From Heliocidaris erythrogramma (lineage: Eukaryota > Echinodermata > Echinoidea > Camarodonta > Echinometridae), in contig CM046861.1 of the NCBI GenBank assembly GCA_025617745.1, positions 18,945,563-19,009,562 on the forward strand: 64,000 bases of DNA, written 5' to 3'. A model generated the notes under the pieces. That model searched no databases. It had not been told where the DNA came from and worked only from the letters and a program-made list of their open reading frames with translations. The position numbers were made by a program, and so were the translations under genes. This document shows positions 1 through 12,180 of this stretch, in pieces. Each line of letters begins with the position of its first letter. Position 1 is the stretch's first letter.

Positions 1-278
1 TTGGTGAGACGAAGTAATGAGTGTTTTGATTGGCCAAAATATTTCTGCATCTGCAGGCGAAGTTTGGGGTCATCAATCTTTCTAGTTTCTTTCCTGTCAC
101 TATCTGAACTGAAGTTCCTATACTTTACTACAGGGTCAAAACTTCAAGGTCACACAGAATGTGCAGGGGTCAACCAATCATCACCAAAATCTAATCGATT
201 CTTTCCTGTCACTTTCTGAACATTCCCTGAAAATTTGGTGCAAATCCGTTCACCCGTTCTCTTGTTATCTTGTACACA

Positions 279-351
279 AACAAACAAACAAACAAACAAA
301 CAAACAAACAAACAAACAAACAAACAAACAAACAAAAAAAAAAAAAAACAT
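279..351. repeat. (CAAA)n microsatellite followed by a poly(A) run
   Basis: About fourteen CAAA/ACAA units run into an A tract. This is simple sequence, placed where the 3' tail of a dispersed repeat would sit. Confidence 0.9.
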
Positions 352-760
352 ACGGAGCCCTTTACATAACCCTGCCGATTTCATCGGCGTGGGTAAAAAT
401 AAAACCCGATGTTGATAATAGATACAGACAATGAAATTCAATGAACATGAGCAATGTGCAGCATGTAGAGTAAGCTGAAATCAAACCAGAGAACATAATA
501 TTGGTAAAAATAACAGAAACAAGTGAAAATCAAAACAGTAGAAAATAACGTCGAAATCGCTTCAATAATGCAACTAAGGCGTAAAAAAAATAAAATCCCG
601 TTTCCGGTAACCCGCCCGTCCGTAAAAAAAGGAGCCCCCCAAAAAATTTTATGCCATTTCTGGAAAAATAAAATATTTCTTACACCGTCCGTGTCGACTC
701 TCTGGTCAGAATAGACCGGAAACAACATTTTGTATTGTTTGTTTTATGCAAAAAAGTAAA

Positions 761-775
761 CCCCCCCCCCCCCCC
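761..775. repeat. Poly(C) tract
   Basis: Fifteen consecutive C bases. Similar C or G runs recur at about 12531-12550, 17324-17340, 18929-18941, 33579-33590, 38999-39023, 39176-39186 and 54043-54056. Confidence 0.9.
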
Positions 776-1193
776 ATTTTCGCCGAATAGATTTCTGCAA
801 ACACGCTGAGCTCGGAGAATACCAATATGATGGTCCCTTGCGCTACTAATTTCCTGCCGGGATGAGCGGGGCAGCCGTGCGCCGCTGGTCGCTGTTTCAC
901 TGGCTTGCGAGCTAGCTGCTGTCTGCACGGTATACAGTACGAGCCATTGTAGGCCGCATCACTCGCGAGTGGCATCAGGATTGTCAGTGAAGCAACTTTT
1001 GGCGATGTTAGTCCTTTACATGTGCGAGTGGGGACGGGAAAAGGTCGCTGGCGATATTTGTTTATGTTTTTCATGTGTTTATCCTAGGTGTGTTTGTGAG
1101 TCCTTTTACTTTTTTTTGTATAAAATGAAGCGATTACTAAATAGTGTCCAGTTAGAAAATGTGTCCTGTGTTATTTATTTATAAATTTATTTA

Positions 1194-3465
1194 TAATTTT
1201 TTTTTCCTTCCTTCCGTCCCATTTTTTCAGGAGTATGTTACCGGAAACAAATATATTGAGAGTGGTTTTCCTTGTTTACAAGAAAACTAGAACGTTTGAT
1301 GACTCCAAACTTCGCCTGCCGATGCAGAAATAGTTTGGCCAATCAGAACACTCCTTACTTCGTCTCACCAAAAATCCATTTCAGGTTTATGAATTTTAGA
1401 AGACCCATTATTGGCCATTTCACTTCAAATCTGTACGAGCCTGCAATGAATATTCATATCTATTGTTCCTGGCCAATGTATCCTAGCAACAAGGGATCTT
1501 TCGCGCTTGAACTGCGAAATCGATAGCGGCAATCGCGATCCTTTTTTTTTTTATCTACAACTTCAGACTTTTGAGTTAGATTCAGGCTACCCTAGCACGT
1601 CTAATTTCTCATCTATTTCTTATCTTCTGTGCAGTTCTGTTTATTTCCCCCGGTTTTGTCCACTTTGTTGTGGAAGTTTTTGTGATTTATTTTATCCCCG
1701 GTGGACGTGTAGTACGTAATTTTAATTGTTTCGGTGAAAATCTGGTGAGTTTGTTCGACGTGAGTGAGTCTATCGCACTCGCGAGTGTTCGCGTGTGTTG
1801 TGAATGGGCTGCTGTGTGATGTGGTTGTGAATACGGACTACGGTAATGCCTGTGTCATTTCGTTGAACTTTTTTCTTTGGGTTACTTATATATTATACAA
1901 CAACTGTATGTATTTTTAAAAATATTCATGTGGATTTGCAAAATTTGTCTGGTGGCTGAGGCTCGCCGAATGTACGCCAGTAATACACCTTGACTTTGTT
2001 GTGTGACTGTGATGCATGCCGGATATGGGTGATGACTGAGCATGAGCTGAGTGAGTTAGCTCTGTGTTTCGCATGCATGTCATTTTGAAGTCGAGATCCA
2101 ACTTATTTTGTCATTATTTTTATTTTATCCAAGCCCGATGAAAAAAGAAAAAAAAACAATTGCAATGTAAAGAAAGAACATGAATACACTAACACTGACA
2201 TGACTGAACACTGAATACAAATTGCTAACATTTTTTTCCTCACCACGCCACGCTCTGTGACATGTCTAATCAAGTTTTCGGGGAGGGATGTTTCAATAAT
2301 AAAATATCTTTTTCAGAAAATTTTTTTCAAGGGTGGGGACACACAAAGTTATGACCTGGATATGGCAAAATTTATTGGGGGAGATGTGCCTCTTGTAATC
2401 TCCTTTGAATGGCTACTGCTACTGTTTAGGGGAACCAACCAACCAGTAAAAATATATTTATTTCTGCAGTTTCAAGAATAATCAAGTAAGAGCTACAATT
2501 TAATTTATTCACCAACGTAAATCTTGTGCTTTGGGGTCATTATTCAGTTAAGGAGGTTTATTTAAGAATTTCCAAATGAATGACAAGATGACAGACTATT
2601 GCACAATACACTTTCAACAGTACACACAGAGGCAAAAATACACGTATACACTGGCTCTATACCTGTACTGTACGATGAATCACATTCCTCGCATACCTCC
2701 CTTTCCAATTCCCACGCTATTTTTTCCTTGAGCTAAAAATAACACAAGCTATCGATAGTTGAGGTGCTTCGCGTAGCTATACCATTTTGGGACAGGATGA
2801 ATGATAAATTGGGGACAAAATCACAGACTCATAAAAACTTTTAGCAAGGTCAGTCTGCTAATAATACGAAACTTTTCAGATTCTGCATGTAAGTAAAGAT
2901 ATTATTTCTCTCATTTTGTGACTTTATCCGACTCGATCCCTTACTGCTCGGGTGTCATTTTTCAACCTCCCTGTACAGAGTCGACGAATCCAAAATCATG
3001 CCGTGCCAGCATGAATGACTAGAATAGATGATTCCACTTTGAAATGAGCATGCACTTTCAAGAATGACAGACAAACGAACATAAGTAAGATAGTTCTGAA
3101 TATAAAAAGTACATTGTATCACTATTTCAGAATATAACAGTTTACTTTTCTACATGTAAATGATAGCTTTCATAAAGATTTCATTTCAATTGAATGGTAT
3201 AGATCACAGGCATATTAGCTTGGGAACAGTGACCCTCTCAAACTGCATGTCCCTTTTGGTGAGTGTCGTGTTCCTAGACTTGCAAGAGCATGCATGCACT
3301 ACTGCACTTGTTGCCGTCTAGAAGAGTGGACGTCATGATCCATTTTTAGAAAATCAATGTCGCGAATGGGTTAAGATGAAATGTAAAATTTTTCGGTAAA
3401 ATAATTTTTTTTTCCTTCCATCCGTCCCATTTTTTCAGGAGTATGTTACCGGAAACAAATATATT
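1194..3465. repeat. Pair of ~63-bp direct repeats at 1194-1257 and 3402-3465
   Basis: Both copies read T-run, CCTTCC, CGTCCCATTTTTTCAGGAG, then ATGTTACCGGAAACAAATAT, with one or two differences. They are 2.2 kb apart. The sequence between them has no coherent ORF. They may be the ends of an element or simply two copies of a dispersed repeat. Confidence 0.5.
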
Positions 3466-5537
3466 ATTTATTTTGGCCTTACATGCAGATAATTATATAG
3501 GAGCAATGTATCTCAAGTATTAATACTGTCTACCACCAGTGGCGACAAAAGCGAAGTGGCAGATTTTTCCTACTGTTAAAGGAGGGGGCGGATAGGGGTA
3601 TAACGAATAATTTTCTAGTGATGCGAAATGCAAGGTTTCAACACGCAATAATCTGTTCTGTCCCCTCAGAGGGGCCCCTCCGCAAGACAAGAAATATCTT
3701 AAGTTAAACAATGTAAGAACAAGATTTACTTAGCCAACATTTGCTCTAATATAAAATTCCTCTACATTCTCTCTTTTTGCTCAGTCGCTATACTCCCTCT
3801 CACATTAATGGCAACATTGATTATTTGACTTTACAAAGCTCTTCTATATTACAAGGCCCCGAAACGCATGGATAATAATATTTTAATATTATCTATGATA
3901 TTATTTATGACACCGGGATGTGTATTCTGAAATTCTTCCTTAGTCCTTAGATAGGCCATTCGGGTGTATGCGGAGGTGTATGAGACCTGGGATGGGGGTT
4001 GCAGCCCCCTCCCGAGAATATCAAAATTATCTGGCATTCGGGCACCCGCCTCCTCATTTACGGGCAGTGGAATGATCTCGTCGTACTTTTTATATCTTTT
4101 CTGAATTTTGATGACGAAATTACATTTCACGGTTCTAATGTGTCAATTTCTTTGGCTTGCTCGCTTTGCTCGCTGAACCGAATTGAAAAACCAGAAAATG
4201 AATACACGATGTTTTTGGGCAAGATACGCCAGTCCCATACATTTTTTGTATGTATGTGTAATACTCAGTGGCCCGCGACGTAATTTCAAGAATATTTCTG
4301 GCCATGCACCTGACAAAATAATTAAGAACCCAGGTCATAGACAAATTATTCTTCAGCATATATAATTATTTGAATTTCTTCCTCCAGCTCTCTTTTTGTG
4401 TTCATTTAGTGTACAAAAAAATGGGAGGTACATGTAGATGACCATGACTATGAATTCCAAAGGACATCTTTCTTTATTTTTTTTCCTATACGACTAACTT
4501 TGCCTATAGAAAATTCGTAAGGGGGCATCGAATGTTATCTTTCAGCTCACGCTAGTTATTATTTGGTATATTTTTCGCAGGTACAGAATTATTGATTTCA
4601 TCTAAATTTACCAGATTCTTCGTACTGCATGGGCACACTTGCGTACCCATTATTAAGCATTGTGTTAAATGTGCGTATACATTGTCTTAACTGCGCGCAA
4701 TACTCTCCCGGTGTTGTGATGACGTAGCACAACCAGCCAGGATGCGCAGCTGAGGTGCGCACAAACATAACTGATGAACGTCCTTAAGCGCAGTAGAGCA
4801 CATTTGTATAGTATAAAATATGAAAGGAGAAAAACAAAGAATAACAAAAGGAAAGAAAGAGAAAAAAGAAAGAAAAACAAAGAATAACATAAGGAAACAA
4901 AGAGAAATTAACGGATAAAAACAAAGAATAACAAAAAGAAAGAAAGGAGAGAAATGAAAGTATGAAATACAAAGAATAAATGTAAGAAAAGATGAAGAAA
5001 AAACGTCGTGCCATTCCAGTCCATGTCGACTGGAATAGAAACAGATTTCCGCAGTGGACGAACTCGAACAGTCGACATGTTGACTGTAGACTTTCGGTCG
5101 GCATGAATGGCGTCCATGTCCACACAATCACAAACTAACTCCCTATTACCCATGATAGGATTGGGCAGCTGTGCTATTAGTATTGGAGAGAATAGACTAT
5201 GGTCTCAGTTCCGAAAGGAGTCGACTCTCGCTGGATTCAAGATATCTTGTTTAGCTGGTCACCACAGAAGAGGGACTTTCCCAGACAGCTCGCTTGTAAG
5301 TGAGTTACTAATTTTCATCCCTGCAGTCGCGTATTTTTGATGCCCTATTGCCATGATTGCCACAGAGTATTGTGGAGCAGTGACTATTCTCCAGCTGTTG
5401 GTCCCAAACGACCTATATGTGCAAGTGCATTTGCCAGCTGTCCTTTTACGCAGATGGTGATTGTAGTGAAAGAGCAACAGAAGAAGCACAATTAGCACAC
5501 TATTTTGAATTTCTATTCTCCATTTCTCCCTTTTCAG
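3466..5537. other. Non-coding stretch upstream of the first visible PXMP2 exon
   Basis: This interval should be the intron before PXMP2 exon 2, or sequence upstream of the gene. It contains a copy of a dispersed repeat at 4325-4795 (second copy at 44.44-45.72 kb), a purine-rich stretch at 4820-4995, and a GC-richer segment at 5010-5300. I looked for an exon ending in phase 2 that would encode the PXMP2 N-terminus and found none I could support. Confidence 0.5.
4325..4795. repeat. Dispersed repeat, copy lacking the TTAA MITE
   Basis: This copy matches 44443-44696 plus 45599-45722 across the phrases CAGCTCTCTTTTTGTG, GAATTCCAAAGGACATCT, CAGAATTATTGATTTCATCT and GCGCGCAATACTCTCCCGGT. The other copy carries a 902-bp insertion at the TTAA, so this one shows the empty site (ATTATTAAGCATT at about 4651-4663). 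It also keeps ~75 bp near 4490-4565 that the other copy lacks. Confidence 0.8.
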
Positions 5538-5636
5538 TGGTGTCATTGCTGGTATTGGAGATATCATAGCACAGAGGATAGTGGATCCATCTTCTCCGTA
5601 CACTCTGAGGTCAACAGCAGCATTTGCTATTCTTGG
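5538..5636 (+). CDS. PXMP2: PXMP2-like peroxisomal membrane channel, first visible coding exon
   Basis: This is the second coding exon by comparison with the vertebrate gene layout as I recall it. It sits between TTTTCAG and GTAAGG, starts with one base finishing a codon and ends two bases into a Gly codon. It encodes GVIAGIGDIIAQRIV and then RSTAAFAILG, the first-helix region of Mpv17/PMP22 proteins. PXMP2 (Pmp22) is a four-helix protein of the peroxisomal membrane, known to form a pore for small solutes. The four exons seen here give 150 residues against about 195 in the vertebrate protein, so ~45 N-terminal residues (exon 1) are missing from my annotation. Mpv17 is the closest alternative, but the C-terminal exons match PXMP2 much better. 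Confidence 0.88.
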
Positions 5637-6210
5637 GTAAGGAAATTGGAATATCCAATCTGGTGAAAGATCACCCAGGGTAAAAGATCTAGTGCCCCTT
5701 ATACCCTTGTCACTTGGTAGTCTTCCTAAGCAGGCTCACTGGTTGCATCAAGATCACCAATTTCTCTTGGTCATTTATGGGACTTTGGCATGCAAGAACA
5801 TTTATTACAGTGACCAGGTCAGTTGAATTATCTTACAAATTATATGTGGATACTCTGTGGAATATGGATCAAAATGTGGCTTGCATCCTCAGAAATTTGA
5901 TCAAGTGTCATTTTATTTGTCATTTTAATCTAGATAGAATAGAAATTTTTTTGTCAGTAATGAGCACTTGTCCCTTTACATCAAATGTATTGTAAACCTA
6001 TCACTACTGAATGAAATTAATGAATGCAGAAAAGAAATTGAGTTAATGCGTTAATAAATCAAGGAATATTCTTTCCAGACTTGATTTGGAAGATTTCTTC
6101 ACTTGTTTTTTTCTTTCTTTTCCTTATATATATCACTCCCTTACTCCACTGACTCTTAATCACTCTCTTCATATCTCCAACACTTCCGCTCTCTTTGTTT
6201 TTTCTCACAG

Positions 6211-6373
6211 GACATTCTTTACAGGGCCGCTATCTCACTACTTCTATGCATGGCTCCAGAAGACATTTCCTGGCAAAGATGTACGTACGTCCATCAAGAA
6301 AATCATGTGCGATCGTCTGGTGTTTGCCCCACCCTACCTCCTGGTCTTCTTCTATCTGTTAGGAATCCTTGAG
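6211..6373 (+). CDS. PXMP2: PXMP2-like, central exon with family signature
   Basis: The exon follows CTTTGTTTTTTCTCACAG and ends before GTAATA. The first base completes the Gly codon split by the 574-bp intron upstream, and the exon ends on a full codon. It encodes TFFTGPLSHYFYAWLQ and CDRLVFAPPYLLVFFYL, the two strongest hallmarks of the family: the Gly-Pro-x-x-His-x-x-Tyr loop and the Asp-Arg-x-x-x-x-Pro start of the third helix. The exon border after ILE matches the vertebrate PXMP2 border after FLE (from memory). The downstream intron is 8.15 kb and full of transposons. Confidence 0.93.
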
Positions 6374-6522
6374 GTAATAGCCTGTGTATAGTCTACCTAT
6401 TGTGCTATCAAAAGAGATTTAGGCCTGTGTGTCCAGCAAAAGGGCGCTAGAGAGATTTTGTTGTGAGTCCTGCTGTTGTGCATTGACACTTATATTGGTT
6501 AAATTCTTTTTGTTACTCTTAT

Positions 6523-6751
6523 TGTATCCCCCGGCAAAAGGCCGGAGGATACTTTGGATTCAGCAGCGTTCCGGCACTGCCGCCGCCGCCACGCCACATT
6601 CTTGTGTGCACTCTAGTGGTCACATTTCTCGATGGATTTCTTTCAAACTTTGTATGGAGGTGTATCTTCATTGGTAAAATCTGGACACCTATAATTTCTG
6701 GTGATGCTGCCCCAGTGTTCTGTCTTTTATAGGGTAAAAAGCCATAATTTA
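6523..6751 (+). mobile_element. TATCCCCCGG-end element, 5' part (copy 1, split)
   Basis: It starts GTATCCCCCGGCAAAAGGCC and continues with the GGATTCAGCAGCG block, a short (GCC)n run and the GGTGATGCTGCCCC / CTTTTATAGGG phrases shared with copies at 23.5, 30.2 and 44.4 kb. It breaks off at about 6750, where DIRS terminal sequence begins. The same family resumes at about 11204 and, after a second interruption, finishes at about 13925. Confidence 0.8.
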
Positions 6752-7138
6752 CTACAATAAATTGATGTATCTACCTATTATGCTAGTTGACCCAAACCAC
6801 GCCACCACCGAGAAACTTAAGTCACATTTGCGCACGCCCCACCCTGCCCGCCATCTTCCTCTTTTCATTCTCGCTGCCGAAGAGTGAACAAAGTCAGATA
6901 AGTCTCTGGCCTTGTTTGGGTTGTTGGGGATTTCTTTGTTAGCTCCTTTTGTCCACAGCCCTTGGGGTGTTTAAGAGTTGGCTCCCTTTTCACACTTAGT
7001 TGTGCTTGTATTCCCTTAATTAGGAATACTGTGAGCTCTTTATTTTTCACCCCCGCTCGCTTGTTTAATTTTCTTAATTTTAGTTTTATGTTTTCAGGTT
7101 TTTTTCTCACATCGACTCTATAGCTTTGATATGAGTTT

Positions 7139-7755
7139 TTAGCTCACCTGAGCCTAAGGCTCGAGTGAGCTATTGCGATGGAAATTTGTCCGGCGTCCGG
7201 CGTCCGTTGTCCATTAACTTTTTACATTTTCATCTTCTTCTCCAAAACCCATGATCGGAATTCAACCAAACTTGGTAGGAATCATCCTTAGGTGTAGGGG
7301 ATCCAAAGTTGCTAAAATGGTACATGTGGCCCCCAGGTGGGCCCAGGGGGAGTGCCCCCCAAGTGTAAAAGCTATGTAAATTTCAAACATCTTCTTCTCC
7401 AGAACCAGGAATACCTCAGACTTGGTATTGTGTATGGAGATACCTCTGTAGACGAAAAATGAAAGTTCATGAATTTTTTCTGGGTGGCCCTATAGGGGGT
7501 CTGTGGGGGTAACATACTGGAGGGGGGGGGGGTGGGGCAAGTTGTCCGCCATCCATAAACTTTTGACATTTTCAGCTTCTTCTCCAAAACCCATGATTGG
7601 AATTTAACCGAACTTGGTAGGAAGCTCAGACTTGGTATTGTGTATAGAGATACCTCTATAGATGAAGAATGAAAGTTGTTCATGTGCTAGAGAGAACATG
7701 CACCAGATGTGAATTGATCCACCTCAGGTGAGCGTCGTGCCCCCTGGGGCTCTTG
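7139..7755. repeat. Foldback repeat inserted in the DIRS leader (AGCTCACCTGAGC ends)
   Basis: It begins TAGCTCACCTGAGCCTAAGG and ends with CACCTCAGGTGAGCGTCG and GGGGCTCTTGTT, giving inverted TCACCTGAG / CAGGTGAG ends. Inside are two related halves carrying TCTTCTCCAAAACCCATGAT (about 7230 and 7579). It interrupts the leader of the degenerate DIRS copy, so it arrived later. Confidence 0.6.
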
Positions 7756-9058
7756 TTCCTCGAGTCCTGTTACCCGTACGGCCCCCACCAGTGTGCAGGC
7801 TGACACGGCGGGAGCCAGTGTTACGGCTTCTTCTTAGAGACGCATTACACTATCTACCGGGAGGGGCGTGAGGCCGTCGACTCGTTCAGGATCTTCCCAG
7901 ACTTTACGTCGGGAGGTAAGTTAGAGACCCCTGCGTGCAGTGGGTCTCAAAATGGGTCAGGCACCTTGTTGTTTGCTAGCCCGGCATCGGCCAGGTTCAG
8001 CATTACAACATCAGTCGGGACTTCCGGTCCCGACTAGGGGGTCGGCGGTTTAACGACCGCAGGCCCCCGAACACAGGGCGTAAATTTCGCCCGGTTTTCC
8101 GACCTCTGAAACTCATGTCCTCACAGGGGAGCTGTCGGTTTCCAGACAACGGGCTCCTGTCTGAATATAGACACTGGAGCATCTAGTGATCTATACACTC
8201 TTAGTGACTCGACGAGCCGCCGCTCAGCCCTAGTCACTACAGAGATGGCTACCCCCCTGTTCCAAACGGGTGGGTAGCCGTGAGACATTATCTGAGCGCC
8301 CTGCCAAAGAGCCCCGGCAAGAGCTGCTCCTACCCCGGCGGCACTTGGTGCCCCACCCGGTGAGGAGACCTTTGGTTCGTGGATACACCCGCCTTCCTGG
8401 GGCCAGGTTTCTCACACATCCAGCCTTGATGCTGACTCTGATGCTGAGTCTCAAGCCAGTGCGGTCCCCCAACACTCTCGTGGGTTGACTGTCGACGCGC
8501 AGGCTCTTTTGGAGAAATACTTACCTGAGACTTTCCCACCGGCTCAGCCGGTTTCGGCTCAGGCTTTTCTCTTAAGGTTTCCTCTTCGGCGATACCCCTT
8601 TCTGATGATTTCAAGGCTGCCTACGCAACATTAGGTGAACAGGCGTCGCAGCCTTGGACCTCTGTTGGTAAGCAACCCCTTGCTCGGGGTTTTGCTTTCC
8701 GTCCCCAAGATGCAGCTGGGTTCTTCCAACGGAAGACTTTCTCACCCGACATGAGACATGTGGGGGCAAGACTTGGCATGAGTTTCAATAGTAAGGATTA
8801 CTCAACCAAGGATAGGCGGATTTGGGACGTTGAGACGCACAACAAATCTGGCCTGCGGCTCACGGCTTATCTGGGGTCTCTAATCAGCCTCAAAATCAGG
8901 TCTTGAGAACTTCAAGTTTCTGAGTCTGACGGGCTGATTTTGGACAAGATCCTGCTTACATTAACGGGTTCTCTGTGGTCACAGCTGACCCTTGCGGCCA
9001 TCAAGCATCAACCCACATCAACCGGCTCAACCCTTTAGACTGAGCGGTTTCACTCGAT

Positions 9059-10430
9059 TTGAAGACTCGATTTGAAGGACGCATACTTCCATATCCCAAT
9101 ACATCCCTGTTCACGGGATCTTTTGGGTTGCGGGATCTTTTGGGTAGCACTTTCAGAGTTGGTGCTCCGAGACCAGTTGTACCTCTTACTCCAGACCACT
9201 CAGGAGCTAGGGTTTCTAATCAACTGGGAGAAATCGGAGCTGTCTCCCACCCGTACCCCAGTGTACTTAGGTGCGGAGATAGATATCCTCAATCAGGTCG
9301 CTCACCCAAGCTGCGACAGAATTCGGACGATTACGTCAGCCGCCCGGTCCCTGCGCCTGTTGCACATGGTACCTCTTGAGCCTAGTGAATGTTTTGCCGG
9401 ACTGCAGACTTCTGTTGAGGCCCTTCCAGAGGCACCTCGTTGAAGTTTTTCTCCGGGCGTAGACTCCCTCAGAGTATGGTTTCCATTACCGAGGGAGATC
9501 AAAATGTCTACTCACCCCCTGGGCAGACATGACGTTTTTTTGCTCCAGGTAAACCCTCCACGTCCCTCTTCCGTCAGTATCCATCACGACAGACGCGTCG
9601 CTTCTAGGCTGGGGCGGCCATTGCTGGGATGAGGTGATTTCGGGGGAATGGTTCCCATCTGCGCACCATTCTCCACCATTCTGGAGATGCTGGCAGCCGC
9701 CTTGTCGCTCCCCCATTTCAGGCACATGATTGTAGGGCGCTCCGTTTTTATCCTTACGGACAACACCATGGTTGCTGCCTACATCAATCGTCAGGGTGGA
9801 ACCCGGTTTTGTTCCCTGAACTCGCTTGCCGCCCAGTTATGGAAGTGGTGTCAATAGTCAATAGTTCCAATAGCCTCTTACATTCCCGGGCAAGAGAATC
9901 TCTTAGCAGACTTTCTGTCCCAGGGCAGGTGTCTCCCTTCTGAGTGGTCCCTCCATCAGGAGGTTTTCGATCTTCTTCAAGCGTCGTGGGCGCCGCTAGA
10001 CTTCGATCTGTTTGCAACCGCTCTCAACCACCGTCTTCCGAGGTACTGTTCTCGGGTTCGGGACCCGGAGGCTTGAGCACTCAATGATTTCGCTCTCCAT
10101 TGGGGACACTTTCGAGGGTATGCTTTCCCCCTGTTTCTATTGACCCCTCAGGTTCTGAGAAAGATCAAGGAGGATCGAGCGTGGGTCCTGTTTATTGCCC
10201 CGCGGTGGCCGCAGAGGCCTTAGTTTCCCCTACTCCTGTCCCTCCTGTCCCTCCTGGAGGGGCAGCCGTTTCCGCTCCCTCTGAGGCCAGACCTGGTGTC
10301 ACAGCCTCTTTTGGGGATCCTCCATGGTCGGCCCGAGACCCTTCACTTGACCGCCTGGCCATTATCGGGGGTGACACTAGGGCCTCGGGTCTCTCAGAGA
10401 GCCTCTCAGTTTATAGTTCAGAGTCGTAGA
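9059..10430 (+). pseudogene. DIRS reverse transcriptase / RNase H remnant
   Basis: Fragments in several frames carry DAYFHIPIHP (RT motif around 9075-9105), LGFLINWEKSELSPT (9205-9250), then the RNase H-region phrases ILTDNTMVAAYINRQGGTR (about 9750-9810), FPGQENLLADF-like sequence (about 9880-9915) and an LDFDLFATALNH phrase near 10000-10030. Order and wording match the 47-53 kb copy. Frame changes and in-frame stops show it is dead. The RT catalytic FCYLDDW block seen in the better copy is missing, so an internal deletion lies near 9140-9190. Confidence 0.8.
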
Positions 10431-11203
10431 GAGTCCACAAGATCTCTTTACATCTCCCGTCTGGAGGCCTTTTCAGTTTGGTGCGAAGATCTCAGGGTTT
10501 AACCCCGTGAGGCTTCTGTAGGCACGATTGCAGATTTTCTGATCTCCCTTTTTGATAAGGGTAGATCGCTTTCCACTGTCCATGGATATCGATCTGCCAT
10601 CGCCGTCACTCACCTTGGCTTCCCAGACGGCTCAGGAGTTTCAAACTCCCATCTCCTTGCTAGATTGCTGAGATCGTTCTCAGACCAGCAAATCCAAAGT
10701 TGTCTCCTGCTTGGAGCCTACCTAAAGTTTTGGATGCGTTATCAAAGCCTCCATTTGAACCAATGAGAAAGGCTTCTCTCCATCAAGTAACTGTCAAGAC
10801 CATTTTTCTTATGGCTATAGCTTCAGGGCAAAGAAGAAGTTCTCTTCATGCTCTTCGCATCTCTCCCGGTCACATCCGTTGGGAAAGACAAGGTGTTCGT
10901 CTTATCTCCAAGCCGTCCTTTGTAGCCAAAAATCAGACGGCTTCCTCTGGTCCAGTTGAGGTATTTCTCAGTCCTCTGTCAGACTTCTCCTCAGTCAAGG
11001 AGGACATGGTTTGGACAAGGATTGCCGCTTGGACAAGCAACTTTTCCTTATTACTCGCAAACCTTTCTCTCCTGCTTCTAGAGAATCCATTTCTAGATGG
11101 ATTGTTGAGGCCATCCAGGCCACTGGCCCTGAGGCCCTTCTCTCGGATAGTAAGCCTAGAGCGCATGATACCAGAAGCATTAGCACTTCTTGGGCGCATT
11201 TTG
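10420..11203 (+). pseudogene. DIRS tyrosine recombinase remnant, C-terminus lost
   Basis: The N-terminal core-binding part (SRRESTRSLYISRLEAF) lies near 10425-10475. The catalytic part covers 10700-11203, with the first active-site Arg in ASGQRRSSLHAL and an intact His-x-x-Arg in RAHDTRSIS. A frameshift separates the two ORFs near 11010. The copy stops before the region holding the nucleophilic Tyr. Confidence 0.8.
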
Positions 11204-12180
11204 CATGAAGGTGTCTCTTGGTGTATTCTAAAAATCTATAGTTTTTGGTGATGCTGTGACCAGTGTCCTGTCTTTTATAGGGTCAAAGGTCATACTTCAG
11301 GGGATGGCTTGAGTGAACTCTGCAGGCCACATTTCTGGATGGATTTCTTTCAATTTTGTATGGAGATGTATCATGGTATAATCTACACATCTTTACTTTT
11401 TGGTGATGCCGCCCTCATTGTTCCGTTCTTTATAGGGTCAACGGTCATTTGTCCATTTCGTGCACTGTTCTGCATTGACGGATTCGTTCAAATTTTGCAT
11501 GAAGGTGTCTCTTCGTGTAATCTAAAAACCTATAGTTTTTGGTGAAAGGGTCAAAGGTCATACTTTGGTGAATGGTGTGAGTGCACTCTGTAGGCCACAT
11601 TTCTGGATGGATTTCTTTTCAAATTTTGTATGGAGGTGTAACTTGGTATAATCTACAAATCTTTACTTTTTGGTGATGCTGTCCTCATTGTTTCGTCCTT
11701 TATAGGGTCAAAAGTCATATTTCTTTTGTGCGTTCTAACTTCCACATTTCTTGACGGATTTCTTTTAAACTTATAGTGAGGTGTGTCTATAGTGAAATCT
11801 ACACATCTTTAGCGTTTGCTGATGCTGCCCCCAGTGTTCCGCTTTTTATAGGGTCAAATGTCTTATTTTTGTTGCATGGTGTGAGTGCACTCTGTAGGAC
11901 ACATTTGTTGACTGATTTCTTTCAGATTTTGTATGGAGGTCTATCATAGATTACTCTAGACCTCTACAGTTATGGTGATGCTGCCCCCAGTATTCCTTCT
12001 TTCATAGGGTCAAAGGTCATATTTTAGTGGATATCTTGTGTGCGCTCTGAGGCCACATTTCTTGACAGATTTCCTTCAAATTTTCTATAGATATGCATTA
12101 TACTCTAATCTACACACATTGTTTTTGTGATGCTGCTCCTAGTGTTGACAATAGTCCGGGCCACTGGCGGCAATCTCTAT
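11204..12180 (+). mobile_element. TATCCCCCGG-end element, middle part (copy 1, continued)
   Basis: It resumes with GCATGAAGGTGTCTCTTGG and runs through about six degenerate ~150-bp units, each with GATGGATTTCTTTCAAATTT-, GGTGATGCTGCC- and TATAGGGTCAAAGGTCAT-like phrases. It is interrupted at about 12181 after GGCGGCAATCTCTATG. Compare the unbroken copy at 23530-24952. Confidence 0.8.

Larger units (their letters stand above)
1..1372. repeat. Inverted repeat pair, arms 1-96 and 1281-1372
   Basis: The first ~95 bases (starting TTGGTGAGACGAAGTAATGA) return as a reverse complement at 1281-1372 with roughly 90% identity by eye. About 1.2 kb separates the arms. The spacer holds a (CAAA)n tract, a short hairpin near 375-395 (CCGATTTCATCGG), a 15-base C run and a CpG-rich patch at 830-1040. 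The left arm may be cut by the window edge. This looks like a foldback-type repeat or two opposed copies of one repeat. No coding gene is supported here. Confidence 0.6.
6752..11203 (+). mobile_element. Degenerate DIRS-type retrotransposon, 3' truncated
   Basis: The left end (AATAAATTGATGTATCTACC) matches the terminal sequence of the DIRS copy at 62.76 kb and, less closely, the one at 47.28-53.0 kb. The order is terminal repeat (6752-6890), leader, gag remnant (about 7770-9000), RT/RNase H remnant, and YR remnant stopping at 11203 before the C-terminal catalytic Tyr. No right inverted repeat or internal complementary region follows; sequence passes straight into the TATCCCCCGG element. About 60 bases of that host element are also missing, so one deletion probably removed the DIRS 3' end and its flank. 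Many stops and frameshifts make it inactive. Confidence 0.82.

Noticed and set aside
4687-5131. Phe/Ser-rich frames on the - strand up to 146 residues
   Set aside because: They translate the purine-rich tract at 4820-4995 and have no family support.
5107-5340. Open frame ending at a good donor (CTT|GTAAGTGAG) as possible PXMP2 exon 1
   Set aside because: The frame ends in the wrong phase for exon 5538 and has no resemblance to the PXMP2 N-terminus; an in-phase reading meets a stop just upstream.
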